Virus record (IMG/VR): IMGVR_UViG_3300037487_000506 | Span: 1-45,803 of that record | Reading direction: 5' to 3' (one strand) | DNA length: 45,803 nucleotides | Origin: a virus | Shown: positions 1 to 8,631 of the stretch, in pieces | Layout of the letters: every line of letters begins with the position of its first letter | How positions within the stretch are numbered: position 1 is the first letter of the stretch | Program-made: the position numbers and the translations under genes | The notes under the pieces: model-generated | The model's database searches: none | Told to the model about the DNA's origin: nothing | The model's input: the letters and a program-made list of their open reading frames with translations, nothing else

Positions 1-190
1 TTTCTTTGATGCCATCATTATTGCAGACGAAACTTTCGACCAGTTCATGCAGTGCAACAAGAAATGCGTTGTTATCACGCATACCATAATCTGCCACTGT
101 AATACTCACTAAATCTCCTACAATCTCCCAATCTCCTGTTGTAACATACCGCATCAATGATGGGTCAACAGACTTTGCTTCAAATCTCAT
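1..190 (-). CDS. Hypothetical protein, cut off by the window edge
   Basis: An open frame starts at the ATG at 190-188 and runs 63 codons off the left edge without a stop (begins MRFEAKSVDPSLMRY). The visible part is a normal-looking globular sequence containing LVALHELVES, in which a His-Glu pair sits in a helix-like stretch; this recalls the first half of zinc-peptidase motifs, but the rest of any such motif lies outside the window. The start overlaps the stop of a tiny upstream frame in an ATGA arrangement, which suggests translational coupling. I do not recognise the family with certainty. It lies downstream of the late-operon terminator and so belongs to another transcription unit or to read-through. 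Confidence 0.6.
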   Translation of the reverse strand, partial: MRFEAKSVDPSLMRYVTTGDWEIVGDLVSITVADYGMRDNNAFLVALHELVESFVCNNDGIKE

Positions 191-243
191 TTCTTCGTCT
201 TCTTATCAGTATCTTCTTCGTCAAATGCCTTAAAAAAGGTCAT
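187..243 (-). CDS. Possible 18-residue peptide
   Basis: A very short frame (MTFFKAFDEEDTDKKTKK) ends in an ATGA overlap with the start of the partial gene at 190. It also overlaps the end of the 33-residue frame upstream. The charged Lys/Asp/Glu-rich tail and the coupled arrangement are the only support; it could equally be a leader or chance. Confidence 0.2.
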   Translation of the reverse strand: MTFFKAFDEEDTDKKTKK

Positions 244-331
244 CCCACCATAACGCCGCTGCAATACAGAATCCACCTCCAATGAGAGCAGAAACAGACA
301 GAATAGTGATAACCCAATAATCATGTGTCAT
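230..331 (-). CDS. Possible 33-residue single-pass membrane peptide
   Basis: The frame runs from ATG 331-329 to TAA 232-230. The peptide begins MTHDYWVITILSVSALIGGG and continues into a hydrophobic stretch ending WWDDLF, so residues 6-28 form a plausible membrane helix with a charged carboxyl end. Small one-helix peptides are common in phage small-gene runs. No family is recognised, and the gene is proposed only from composition and from filling the gap between its neighbours. Confidence 0.35.
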   Translation of the reverse strand: MTHDYWVITILSVSALIGGGFCIAAALWWDDLF

Positions 332-392
332 GGCTAATTGAAATAATTCAATTAAAGACTATTTATTTTTAAAACCGAATCAATCGTTTTTA

Positions 393-554
393 TCAACTTT
401 TCTTTTTTCGAGTCTGCGCTGCCTTTTTGGCGATTGCTTTGCGCTTTACACTATAGGCAATAGCAACAGCCTGTTTGACTGGTTTTCCAGAACGAACTTC
501 AGTTGCGACATTACGATCAAAGCAGTTTTGTGAGGCACATTTGCGGAGTGGCAT
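393..554 (-). CDS. Small basic Cys-containing phage protein, 53 aa
   Basis: The frame runs from ATG 554-552 to TGA 395-393. The protein starts MPLRKCASQNCFDRN, carries the segment GKPVKQAVAIAYSVKRK at about residues 23-39, and ends in a run of Lys/Arg. A glycine-lysine-proline turn followed by KQAVAIA and a basic helix recurs in many small uncharacterised phage proteins (I recall the DUF6496-like group, not verified). The strong positive charge suggests nucleic-acid binding. Two cysteines five residues apart (C6, C11) could bind a metal. It is the first gene after the terminator that closes the late operon. The start context (CAAAATAATATG) is the AT-rich, SD-less type seen elsewhere in this genome. 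Confidence 0.65.
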   Translation of the reverse strand: MPLRKCASQNCFDRNVATEVRSGKPVKQAVAIAYSVKRKAIAKKAAQTRKKKS

Positions 555-589
555 ATTATTTTGTATGTTGTTTAGATTTAATTTTTTGT

Positions 590-643
590 GTTTTCAAAAA
601 CCTACTAACAGTGAATTTTTGAGTTTTTCGGAGATAGTAGGTT
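590..643 (-). terminator. Rho-independent terminator of the late operon
   Basis: A perfect 9-base inverted repeat, AACCTACTA (599-607) and TAGTAGGTT (635-643), closes a 27-base loop. Read on the minus strand it is followed directly by a T-run (TTTTTG). It lies about 40 bases after the stop of the 1040-residue virion gene, where a late-operon terminator is expected. The long loop makes it less than textbook-strong. Confidence 0.7.
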
Positions 644-679
644 AATTATAAAAAATATTAATGTTTATTGTATTTTAAA

Positions 680-3600
680 TTAAAATCTTGGGAATTCTTT
701 ACCAGACGCAAAACCAAATCCCATTTTTGTTTTTGGTTCTTCTTTTTTATCTTCTTCTTCCTCCTCAAGTCCAAAATCAATAGCGCGAGCTTGGATGCCT
801 ATATTACGAAGGAATCTTTTTGTTGTAGGCCAAGTTTGTTGATTAATTGGACGAATCATATTTTTTGCAATCTCTGGATCAGTCAAAGCCCTTGCAAGTA
901 AATCAGCGTAAATTTTTCCAACATCATCTTTAGCTTTGTTATTTAGTTTTCTAATAAGATCAATAGACTTCCAAGCAACATATCCCTTCACATTAGCAAA
1001 TCCAATTGCGCCAATAGACATAAGAGTATCTGCAACCTCTCCTTTTGCGGCATCTTTCTTCAAGATTTCATTTGGAGAAAGTTTTGTTTTGCGAGCCATT
1101 GCATCAAGAATTCTTCGTGATTCATCAAGTGCTGCCATTTCCCTCGAATCCTTGCCAAAAACAAGTTCAAGAGTTTTTCTTTGTGCAGAATCTTCTTTAA
1201 GCAAATCACTCACTTTACCCAAATCGGCTTGCAATGTATCAACAAGCAAAACAGGATCGGGTAATCCTTCAGTTGTTGTGGCAAGAGCCGTTGACCTTAC
1301 TTGCCCATTAAGCCATTTCCTTGTAGCATTAAGAACCCCTTGAGTTGCCTTTCCACTTGTATCTTCAGCAGCAGCATCAAGTATTGCTTTCATTTGGGAT
1401 TGGGAATTTTCAGCATCTGCCATAATATTCCCAACAACCTCGCTTGCATCTCCTTTAATAAATCTATTTGCTGGATTCAATGAAGTATTTTCAAATTCTT
1501 GGAACTCATCAATGACCTGTTTTCTCTTAATTGTTAAGAGGGTATCGATTTCTTTTTTACTTGCACGAGCTTCATCAAATGCATCCTTTTCTGGAGTGCC
1601 TTGTGATATTTTCTTTTTGGCTACCTCATCAGCACTATTCTTGGCACTATTTGCAGATTCTTCTAAATTTCTGAATCTTGATGCTAACCCATCAATAGCC
1701 ATCTCTGCTTTAGATGGAGTTCCCTTGAATGCTCTAAATATAACAGAACCGGGGCCATTCTTCCATTCCTCAATAGATTTTGATGTTGAAAATCCTTTTG
1801 CCTGTGGTTTTTTCAAATGATCAACAACACTATCAACAATCCAGTTATCAACTTCCTTAAATCCTTTTTGCTTCAAAGCATCAACGCTTGCAACGCCAGC
1901 ATCTTTTAGTTGCTCTGGAGAAACTGTAACCTGCGGATCACCTTCAATTGATTGACGCAGCCTAATAAGATCATCTTCTGATTTGCTATATTTATTAAGG
2001 ATTTGACTTAAACTTGCGCCTTCTTCAAATGCTTTTTCTGCTGCTCCAGATTTATAAACATCAGCATACTTTGAATAAAATTTATTAGCTTCAGCGATTT
2101 GAGGGTATGCTGTTTCAAGTTGCTGTAGGTCAGAGTCAAGTGCTTTTTTGACCTTAATCATTATCCTTCTTTGCGCTTCGTTTCTTTCAGTTGAAATGGC
2201 AGCATTAAGTTCTTTTAATGAAGCTGTAACATCTTGAAGTTCTTTTTTGTATGGGTTACCTTCTGGATCAACCAAATTTTTATAGATGCTTCTAACTATT
2301 GGTGGAATTTTTTGATTCAATTCAACTTGATTTTGAATTGATTGCTCAATTGTTTCACCAGCTATTCTTTCTTCTTTTGATACAGCACCAGAAGGAACAA
2401 GATTTTCAATTTCAGCTCTTGCTGTTTTAGGTTCAAAAGGTTCTACATCAGTAATCTTATTATACAAAGAAGTTGCATGATCGCTTGTAAATTTTCTTTG
2501 CTTTTGAATTACATCAGCAACAGATTTATTTGTATCAAGTTTTTGAGTCTCAATGCGCCTTGATTTTTCAGCATCAAAAGCCTCATCAAGAGTTTGCTTT
2601 GCATCTTTATATGCCCGTTCAGCGTCAATTTTGCCAGCAGCAAGATTCTTTTCGGCTTCATCAAGTTTTATTTTTGCATCCTCAAGTTCTTGTGTTGCTT
2701 TAAGTCCCTGCACATCCAAATCTTCAATTGTTTTTTTATACAAAGACTTTAGTTCGTTATATCGATCTGTAAAGAATGTTGTTGCATCTTGTATTGGCGC
2801 ACCAACTTCTGCCATGCCTCGACCTATTTTTTTACCAACGCCTTGAAGATTTTTAAAACTGCGTTGAGCAACATCTTGAGATGATTTTTCCAATCCCTGC
2901 TGAAATGCTAACATTGTTTTATTATTGGTGATATCACCAATCATCAATTTAACATCTTCATCCGAAATATTCCCGGCTTCACTTAATGCTTTAATTGCCG
3001 CATCTCTTTCCTTTTCATTCTTAAAAGCTGATTGGAAAACAAAACGAACCCTCTCTTCTGCTTCTAAAGCCTTTCTTGCTTCAGATGGAGCAATCGCGCT
3101 TTTTACTTTTGAAACTGCTGGAACTCCCAATCCTGCACCCAAACCAACAACAGTTGAAACTACAGGGCCAGCACCTGCTTCTTGAGCTACAGATGATGCA
3201 AGACTTGATGCTCCACCAACAGCAAGTTGCTCAAGTGGTTTTTGACCCATGAATTCAGAAACTTTTTGAAGTTTAGTTCCAGATTTTGCAATTTCTCCAG
3301 CTTTCTTAAATCCAGCGGCAGTCCCACCTCCACTTGCCAAACCTTCAGTGACAGCTTCAGTAATCTTTTCGGCAGCAGTATCTGGTTTAGGAGTCCCAAG
3401 AGAGTCTAAAAGTTTTGTTATTGCTCCGCGAGATGTGCCGTAATCAGTCCCAAAATATGAATTCACTCCTTCAATTGCAAGATCACCAAGACCAAACACA
3501 ATTGGCCCAGCAGCAGCCCCAGCAACCATTCCCGGTGGGCCTAATGGTGATCCCAAAACTGCTCCAGCTAACGCTTGAGATGCAGGAACAGTTAATCCAC

Positions 3601-3802
3601 GGGTTGCCGCACCAGTAAGTCCTCCTACATCTGTTTTAGGTTCTTCTGGAGATGGTGATTTTACTTGGATAAGTGCAGGTTGATTTGTTCCAGCAACAGG
3701 AGGCAATTCTTCTAATTGAGCAGGTTCTTCAGTTGCTACTGAAGACATTTCACGCTCTTTTTTAATTTTTTCTTTAATTTCTTCTAAAGGAGATAGAGAC
3801 AT
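680..3802 (-). CDS. Large internal virion (DNA-ejection) protein, 1040 aa
   Basis: A 1040-residue protein ends the structural operon. Residues about 60-250 are rich in Gly and Ala with hydrophobic stretches (for example LGPPGMVAGAAAGPIVFGLG), as in phage proteins that insert into membranes. Residues about 330-900 are dominated by charged helical and coiled-coil sequence. The tail ends in FGFASGKEFPRF, resembling the carboxyl ends of two smaller virion proteins encoded upstream. Size, position after the nozzle and neighbouring Ala/Gln-rich proteins match the role of T7 gp15/gp16-type internal core proteins, which leave the capsid with the DNA. No lysozyme or transglycosylase motif is obvious. 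The assignment is by context and composition, not by recognised homology. Confidence 0.65.
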   Translation of the reverse strand: MSLSPLEEIKEKIKKEREMSSVATEEPAQLEELPPVAGTNQPALIQVKSPSPEEPKTDVGGLTGAATRGLTVPASQALAGAVLGSPLGPPGMVAGAAAGPIVFGLGDLAIEGVNSYFGTDYGTSRGAITKLLDSLGTPKPDTAAEKITEAVTEGLASGGGTAAGFKKAGEIAKSGTKLQKVSEFMGQKPLEQLAVGGASSLASSVAQEAGAGPVVSTVVGLGAGLGVPAVSKVKSAIAPSEARKALEAEERVRFVFQSAFKNEKERDAAIKALSEAGNISDEDVKLMIGDITNNKTMLAFQQGLEKSSQDVAQRSFKNLQGVGKKIGRGMAEVGAPIQDATTFFTDRYNELKSLYKKTIEDLDVQGLKATQELEDAKIKLDEAEKNLAAGKIDAERAYKDAKQTLDEAFDAEKSRRIETQKLDTNKSVADVIQKQRKFTSDHATSLYNKITDVEPFEPKTARAEIENLVPSGAVSKEERIAGETIEQSIQNQVELNQKIPPIVRSIYKNLVDPEGNPYKKELQDVTASLKELNAAISTERNEAQRRIMIKVKKALDSDLQQLETAYPQIAEANKFYSKYADVYKSGAAEKAFEEGASLSQILNKYSKSEDDLIRLRQSIEGDPQVTVSPEQLKDAGVASVDALKQKGFKEVDNWIVDSVVDHLKKPQAKGFSTSKSIEEWKNGPGSVIFRAFKGTPSKAEMAIDGLASRFRNLEESANSAKNSADEVAKKKISQGTPEKDAFDEARASKKEIDTLLTIKRKQVIDEFQEFENTSLNPANRFIKGDASEVVGNIMADAENSQSQMKAILDAAAEDTSGKATQGVLNATRKWLNGQVRSTALATTTEGLPDPVLLVDTLQADLGKVSDLLKEDSAQRKTLELVFGKDSREMAALDESRRILDAMARKTKLSPNEILKKDAAKGEVADTLMSIGAIGFANVKGYVAWKSIDLIRKLNNKAKDDVGKIYADLLARALTDPEIAKNMIRPINQQTWPTTKRFLRNIGIQARAIDFGLEEEEEDKKEEPKTKMGFGFASGKEFPRF

Positions 3803-3811
3803 TTTTAATTA

Positions 3812-5638
3812 TTATTTTAATGGTTTACTGAATTGATCAATAAATTCTATTGTCCTTTGAAGAGATTCTAACCTTTTAAGTGCATCTTTATAATTTTGAC
3901 TTTGCTTTTGATCTTCAGTGGCATTTGCCAAAGCAGAATTTATTTCTTTAATTTTATTTGCATAGCTATTATAAATGTCAGTTGATATTGGATTTTTAAC
4001 AGATTTATCAAGTGGCTTTACTTCTGCGTAAGCATTGAGAAGTATTTTTACTGCTCCATTTTTAAGGCGATAAAGAGTATCAAGATTTAAGTCTGGAGAT
4101 AATCCTGCATCTAATGCGCCTTGAGTTTGTTGCAATGATTGTCTTTCTTCGTTTGAAAACCCACCTACTCCAGCCGATCCAGTTGATGAAAGTTCTTTCA
4201 ATTCAGAAAATTTACTCCAACCTATGTTGCTTGCAACTGAATTTAAAGAAGCCGTTAAATCTTTGACTTTTTGAACCTTTTCATAAGGAGCATCATATCC
4301 TAACCATGTTTTTGCAATTATAGCAGCTTCTTCCATTGTAACTGGAGTTAATGGAATCTTTTTTTCGTCGCTATAATATTTAGAAATAACCCCAACAAGT
4401 TCTGGATTATTTTGAATTTTTTCAATTGCAATATCAATCAGGTCAATATTTTTTGTTGCGTCTGATATATTATTTTTGATTTTTTTCAAATATGTTTTAT
4501 CTTCTTTTAAACGCAACCTTTCTGCATTCTTTAATTCAATTTCTGCTTTTTGAGCGTCTCTTGCATCTTTTTGTTTATCAAGTGCCAATCTTTCTACTGA
4601 AATATTTAAATTTGCAGCTTGATTTTGCAGATTAGCAACTGTTGTGTTATTGTCTTTAGGTTGAAGAAACCATTTGAATGTCCTTGGATTTTCAACTGCT
4701 ATAACTTCCCAATATGGAGTGCTTAATTTGCCAGCAATATCAACAGCAATACTTGCATCCTCCGGTTCAAACTCAATGTCTTTGCCTAAATTTCTTGGTG
4801 CTTTAGGGTCTGTTGGTTGTGCTGGTATTTTTACCATTTTAGATGGAATTGCGTTTGTTGTAACAATAGGCTCAAGACCAGTCAATGAAGGTTGCGGTTG
4901 TTGCGGTTGTTGCTGTTGAACTTGTGGTTGAAGTCCAGACAATGACAAGGACACAGGTTTATCAGAAATTAAAGTTGGAGTTTCAGATGGAAGAACTTCT
5001 ACAACACCTTGCATTTCTGGCAATGGAGTTTCTGCATCAACTTTTAGAATTTGTTCTTTCAAGTCTCCAGCTTGCGCTTCTGACAATGCTGCCTTATATC
5101 TTGGGTCTTCTGTAGTTTTATATTCTTTTTCAGTTTCTTCTTGAGCTTGTGTAACTGATACTGATGGTTCTTGCGCTGGAGTTGGTTTTTTAGCAGGTTT
5201 TTTTTCTGCAACATTCCCAGAAGGATTAACAAAATTTAATCTTTCAGCGGCTTTATCAATTTCAGCCATTCTTTTTGGCAAATCAGCTTCAAGACCATGT
5301 TCAGAAGCTGTTTTTAATTTCAATTCATCAATAAAATTTTTGTTTTTAGTTTGCTGTTTTGCCTCTTCAAGCGCAAGTTCTCGATCATACTTGCGTTGTT
5401 CTTTTGCAAGCGATTCTTCTTTCTCCCATTTTGCAGTAATTCCACTCAATGCACCTTGAGCAATACCTTGAACAGCACCAGCAATGCCTTGTGCAACAAG
5501 TTCTGGTCTTGAAGACACAACTTCGATTGGAGCAAGTGCTTGAAACTGCAATGACCCTCCGCGAGTCAAATCTAATGCTTGCAGGGGTTGCAAACCAGAA
5601 AGGTTAGCGAATTGTGGGTTGATGGAATAGTCTGCCAT
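3812..5638 (-). CDS. Probable internal virion protein, 608 aa
   Basis: The protein starts MADYSINPQFANLSGLQPLQ. A hydrophobic GIAGAVQGIAQGALSGI stretch at about residues 50-66 is followed by long charged coiled-coil sequence, a Pro/Gln-rich linker (about 230-255) and a helical second half. The motif SGLQP near residue 15 recurs near residue 234 and, as TGLEP, near 254, so short elements are repeated around the linker. The start follows the previous stop directly (TAAATG). A GGAGG lies in the preceding gene's Gly-Gly codons, but it may not be used as a ribosome site. I infer an ejection or core protein from its place between other such genes. Confidence 0.55.
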   Translation of the reverse strand: MADYSINPQFANLSGLQPLQALDLTRGGSLQFQALAPIEVVSSRPELVAQGIAGAVQGIAQGALSGITAKWEKEESLAKEQRKYDRELALEEAKQQTKNKNFIDELKLKTASEHGLEADLPKRMAEIDKAAERLNFVNPSGNVAEKKPAKKPTPAQEPSVSVTQAQEETEKEYKTTEDPRYKAALSEAQAGDLKEQILKVDAETPLPEMQGVVEVLPSETPTLISDKPVSLSLSGLQPQVQQQQPQQPQPSLTGLEPIVTTNAIPSKMVKIPAQPTDPKAPRNLGKDIEFEPEDASIAVDIAGKLSTPYWEVIAVENPRTFKWFLQPKDNNTTVANLQNQAANLNISVERLALDKQKDARDAQKAEIELKNAERLRLKEDKTYLKKIKNNISDATKNIDLIDIAIEKIQNNPELVGVISKYYSDEKKIPLTPVTMEEAAIIAKTWLGYDAPYEKVQKVKDLTASLNSVASNIGWSKFSELKELSSTGSAGVGGFSNEERQSLQQTQGALDAGLSPDLNLDTLYRLKNGAVKILLNAYAEVKPLDKSVKNPISTDIYNSYANKIKEINSALANATEDQKQSQNYKDALKRLESLQRTIEFIDQFSKPLK

Positions 5639-6142
5639 TTACGATCCTCCGAATTTAATGCCAGATGCGAATGGTAATTTAAATTGATTTTGTGATTGCC
5701 CAGTGCCACCAGTTCCAACATTAGCAGCCGCTTGTGCTGCTCCTCCCATTTGCGTAGAAGGAGAAACTGCTGTTCCACCACCCATTCCGAGTCCAGCGAT
5801 CTTTTGAGCTTGGGAAGGCGCGCCAGCAGCACCTCCAACACTCATTGAACCCATTGCAGACTGTGCTTGTTGAGCAGATGCCAATGATGCTTGGTCTGCA
5901 ACTTGCTGTTGATTTCCATATTGACCAAGTTGTTGCCTCGCCAATGCCTCACCTTGTTGAGCAGCAGCAAGTCCAGCTTGTTTCTGTTGTTCAATCAATG
6001 CTTGTTGCCGAGCTTCTTCAGCTTGACGAGCTTGATCAGCAGCTTGTTGCGCCGCTTGCTGTTGTTGCATCATCATCATTGCAATCATTGGATTTACAGA
6101 TGATTGCTGTGATTGTTTTGGTTGTGATTTTCTACCACCCAT
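5639..6142 (-). CDS. Gln/Ala-rich virion protein with MGG amino end, 167 aa
   Basis: The protein starts MGGRKSQPKQSQQSS, continues with a Met/Gln/Ala-rich helix (about residues 18-95), then a Gly-rich flexible segment, and ends LPFASGIKFGGS. The same plan, and an alignable end (LPKTQGITFGGQ), appear in the gene immediately upstream, so the two look like tandem paralogs. Low-complexity Ala/Gln helices next to ejection proteins suggest an internal core component. No enzyme motif is seen. Confidence 0.6.
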   Translation of the reverse strand: MGGRKSQPKQSQQSSVNPMIAMMMMQQQQAAQQAADQARQAEEARQQALIEQQKQAGLAAAQQGEALARQQLGQYGNQQQVADQASLASAQQAQSAMGSMSVGGAAGAPSQAQKIAGLGMGGGTAVSPSTQMGGAAQAAANVGTGGTGQSQNQFKLPFASGIKFGGS

Positions 6143-6143
6143 A

Positions 6144-6704
6144 TTATTGTCCTCCGAATGTTATGCCTTGTGTTTTTGGCAAATTAAAAATGTTAGCATA
6201 CTTGCCAGTTGCTCCAGAATCTTGATTTTGATCGTATCCATAAAATGGAAGTTTTGCGCTTGATGGCATTGCTCCAGTCCCACCAATATTTGCCATCTGT
6301 TGTTGTTTTGCTTGATTAACATCAAATCCTGCTCCGACTGCCGATTCTCCCATTGCTCCGTATGCTTGTTGTTGCTTTTGTTGTGACGCAAGATCACGGG
6401 CTTGCTGCATTGATCCAGCTTGAGATAAAATTTGTTGCGCTCCAAGTTCTCCCTGTCTTGCCGCTGAAAGAGCAGATTGTTTTTGAGATTCAATAAATGC
6501 TTCTTCTTGTGCTTTTCGAGCAGCTTCAGCTTGTGCCGCTTGTTGTGCTTGCATTTGCGACATATATTCCATCATTGGGTCTGCCGCTGGGCCGCTTGAC
6601 TTTCTTTTACTTTTAGGTGACCTTTTTTCAATAAATTCACGAGCAACAAATGCTCCAATTGGATCAAATATATTTTGTCCCGGTATTCGTGTTTTCCCAC
6701 CCAT
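6144..6704 (-). CDS. Gln/Ala-rich virion protein with MGG amino end, 186 aa
   Basis: The protein starts MGGKTRIPGQNIFDP. A Gln/Ala/Glu-rich helix covers about residues 48-120, followed by a Gly/Ser linker and the end NLPKTQGITFGGQ. It parallels the 167-residue downstream neighbour in helix composition and carboxyl motif. The start follows closely the stop of the Cys-cluster gene. It is likely a minor internal virion protein; the function is not known. Confidence 0.6.
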   Translation of the reverse strand: MGGKTRIPGQNIFDPIGAFVAREFIEKRSPKSKRKSSGPAADPMMEYMSQMQAQQAAQAEAARKAQEEAFIESQKQSALSAARQGELGAQQILSQAGSMQQARDLASQQKQQQAYGAMGESAVGAGFDVNQAKQQQMANIGGTGAMPSSAKLPFYGYDQNQDSGATGKYANIFNLPKTQGITFGGQ

Positions 6705-6705
6705 A

Positions 6706-7002
6706 TTAGTTGATTTTTAGTTTATTTCTTGCTTCAAGGCATAATTCGCCATTCGGAGTAAATTGCCGACAAGAATCTGGTCTGTCAAAGTAAATTTTGC
6801 ATGATACACAACTGCCAACAATTCCATCAAGAGCAATGCATCTATTGTCTTTTGTTTTCATTAAAGGATAATCCATTCGTTGCATTTCTTGCGGTATCTT
6901 TTTACAATCTGATCTATCTCGTTTAAGAACAGGCCAAGACCATTTATAAGAGCAACAAGCACCGCACGAAATACAATCATCTTCAGTTATTTCTCTTCCC
7001 AT
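6706..7002 (-). CDS. YkgJ-type cysteine-cluster protein, 98 aa
   Basis: The motif C10-x2-C13-x2-C16-C17 (within DDCISCGACCSYK) and further cysteines at about 33, 54, 65, 68, 78 and 88 match the YkgJ family, thought to bind zinc or an iron-sulfur centre (UPF0153; function unproven). The gene overlaps the end of the PP-loop gene by 16 bases, so both are probably co-translated. In phages I recall PAPS-reductase-like genes with small Cys-rich partners, but the joint reaction is not established. The pair interrupts a run of virion proteins, so it looks like an inserted metabolic or modification cassette. Confidence 0.75.
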   Translation of the reverse strand: MGREITEDDCISCGACCSYKWSWPVLKRDRSDCKKIPQEMQRMDYPLMKTKDNRCIALDGIVGSCVSCKIYFDRPDSCRQFTPNGELCLEARNKLKIN

Positions 7003-7826
7003 TGAACTGGTCTAAACCCCAAGTCTGGAATAACAATATCTTCATATGGAACCATGTCACTTATATTTGTGATTGTGGCATTAAGTTTAGGACAATGCAC
7101 ATGATTTCCTAAATGTCTGTTTACGCAATTAAAACAAGTAGGATAAAAGTCAGCATTCAATGATTTATCTGGGTTGTTTTGCCATTTCTCGTTGGTTTTT
7201 ACATATCGAGTTGGGTCTGGAGTTATGCCATTATCTTCCAGATACCAGAATATTTCATCATCAGTCCAGTCTCGCATTGGATACAATGATACCGGCGCAC
7301 CATCAACAATGCGGATATCCTGTGCAAGTGGAACATGACCTTTGATTAGGTCTGTATCTTCGTATTTTGTTCCAATGTATACTGCCCCCCAAGGCCAGTT
7401 AAAAGTCCCTGTAGGACGCTGTAGGAAGTCTGTAACGCCACATAGAAACTTCTCTCCATCTTTAGGTGTTTCTGTTCCGAGAGACAATACAACGCAATTA
7501 CTTCCCCATTGGAAGTAGTGAAGCATATCAAATCGAACTTCTCCTGTATTAACATCTGGCCCATCTGCCAATGCTACTTTCATTGGAGGATACTCATATA
7601 CCTCAAGACCCCATTCTTTGATGAGGTAATCAGAGTAAGCATATCGCTCGCGAAATTTAGGTTGACGATACTGAATAACTGGAATGTCTATCTCTGCTCC
7701 ATATCGAATAAGATGGAGCAATGCCGTTGAATCTTTACCTCCACTCCACAAGACAACTGCTCTCGGCCATCTTTTATTCCACTCTTTTATTCTATTTATT
7801 GTTTTATCTATTAGGTGATGTCTCAT
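6987..7826 (-). CDS. PP-loop ATP pyrophosphatase, PAPS-reductase-like, 279 aa
   Basis: The PP-loop SGGKDS occupies residues 28-33 after a hydrophobic strand (AVVLW), the hallmark of the adenine nucleotide alpha-hydrolase/PAPS-reductase superfamily. The carboxyl third contains PMRDWTDDEIFWYLEDNGI, typical of this family, and a Cys/His cluster (CFNCVNRHLGNHVHCP) able to bind a metal or an iron-sulfur centre. Members reduce phosphoadenosine phosphosulfate or activate substrates for thiolation, including DndC in DNA phosphorothioation. Which applies here cannot be told from sequence. The start overlaps the upstream stop by one base (TAATG). The gene sits between paralogous virion proteins, which is odd for a metabolic enzyme. 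Confidence 0.8.
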   Translation of the reverse strand: MRHHLIDKTINRIKEWNKRWPRAVVLWSGGKDSTALLHLIRYGAEIDIPVIQYRQPKFRERYAYSDYLIKEWGLEVYEYPPMKVALADGPDVNTGEVRFDMLHYFQWGSNCVVLSLGTETPKDGEKFLCGVTDFLQRPTGTFNWPWGAVYIGTKYEDTDLIKGHVPLAQDIRIVDGAPVSLYPMRDWTDDEIFWYLEDNGITPDPTRYVKTNEKWQNNPDKSLNADFYPTCFNCVNRHLGNHVHCPKLNATITNISDMVPYEDIVIPDLGFRPVQWEEK

Positions 7827-8626
7827 TAAATAATAATTGCCGCTCCTAATGCTGCACCAACAACCGCTCCTCCAGTTTGAATATATGAAGCTCTTTTAGA
7901 ATTTTCTGATGCTGCCTTTTGCACGGCATTTTCATATGCAAATTGCTCTCTACTTTGCTTATTTTGTTGTTCAACATTACTTGCTTTTTGCAATTCTCCA
8001 AGATTTTGATTGATCCAATCAGTTGCAGATTGTTGAAATGCTTGACCTCCAGCAAGAATATTTTGTTGATATTGCTGCATTGATTCCAAGTTTTGTTTTT
8101 TTGCTGCCATCTCGGCTTGTATAATTGAAGCTGGATCAAGACCTCCTATTGGGGCTGGAGTTTGAGCAAGATATCCTTGTTGAATTTGCAAATTGCGAAG
8201 TTTAGCCATTCTGCCAGCGGCAGTTCCAACATCATAAATAGCAGAATTGCCAATTGTGCTTTGTCCAAGTCCAGTAGTATAACCAGATGTAATTCCTTGC
8301 TTTTTGGCCCAATCATCCATCCCTTTTTTGGTAGCTGTTATGTCTGTAAGTTCAGCAACCCTGCTTCCCATTTCATGGCGCATTCTTGCAGCATTTGGAT
8401 CGGTTAATCCCTCAAAATCACGGGAACGAATTTTATTTTCAATTCCCCATTCTGCTGCTTCTTTTGATGTTTGCGCTCCATCAAATACTTGCATTTGCGG
8501 TGGAAGTTGAGCTTGAAGTTTAAGAAGTTCTCCTTGATTCTGAAGGTATCCCCAACCTGTGTCTGTTTTGTTTTTCAACAAAGTATACATCCACGAATCA
8601 TCTATTTTATTAATGTTTGGTGGCAT
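7826..8626 (-). CDS. Internal virion-type protein, 266 aa (paralog of the next gene upstream)
   Basis: A helical Gln/Ala-rich protein ending in the hydrophobic, Ala/Gly-rich segment GGAVVGAALGAAIII, a possible membrane-active tail. It shares an ordered block with the adjacent upstream protein: GLGQSTIGNSAIYD then YLAQTPAPIGGLDP here, GLGDSTIGRAAMYD then YLARTAEPVGGISP there. This indicates tandem duplication. It lacks the MGG start (begins MPPNINKIDDSWMY). By position and composition it is probably packed in the capsid and ejected; this is inference. Confidence 0.6.
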   Translation of the reverse strand: MPPNINKIDDSWMYTLLKNKTDTGWGYLQNQGELLKLQAQLPPQMQVFDGAQTSKEAAEWGIENKIRSRDFEGLTDPNAARMRHEMGSRVAELTDITATKKGMDDWAKKQGITSGYTTGLGQSTIGNSAIYDVGTAAGRMAKLRNLQIQQGYLAQTPAPIGGLDPASIIQAEMAAKKQNLESMQQYQQNILAGGQAFQQSATDWINQNLGELQKASNVEQQNKQSREQFAYENAVQKAASENSKRASYIQTGGAVVGAALGAAIII

Positions 8627-8631
8627 ATTCT

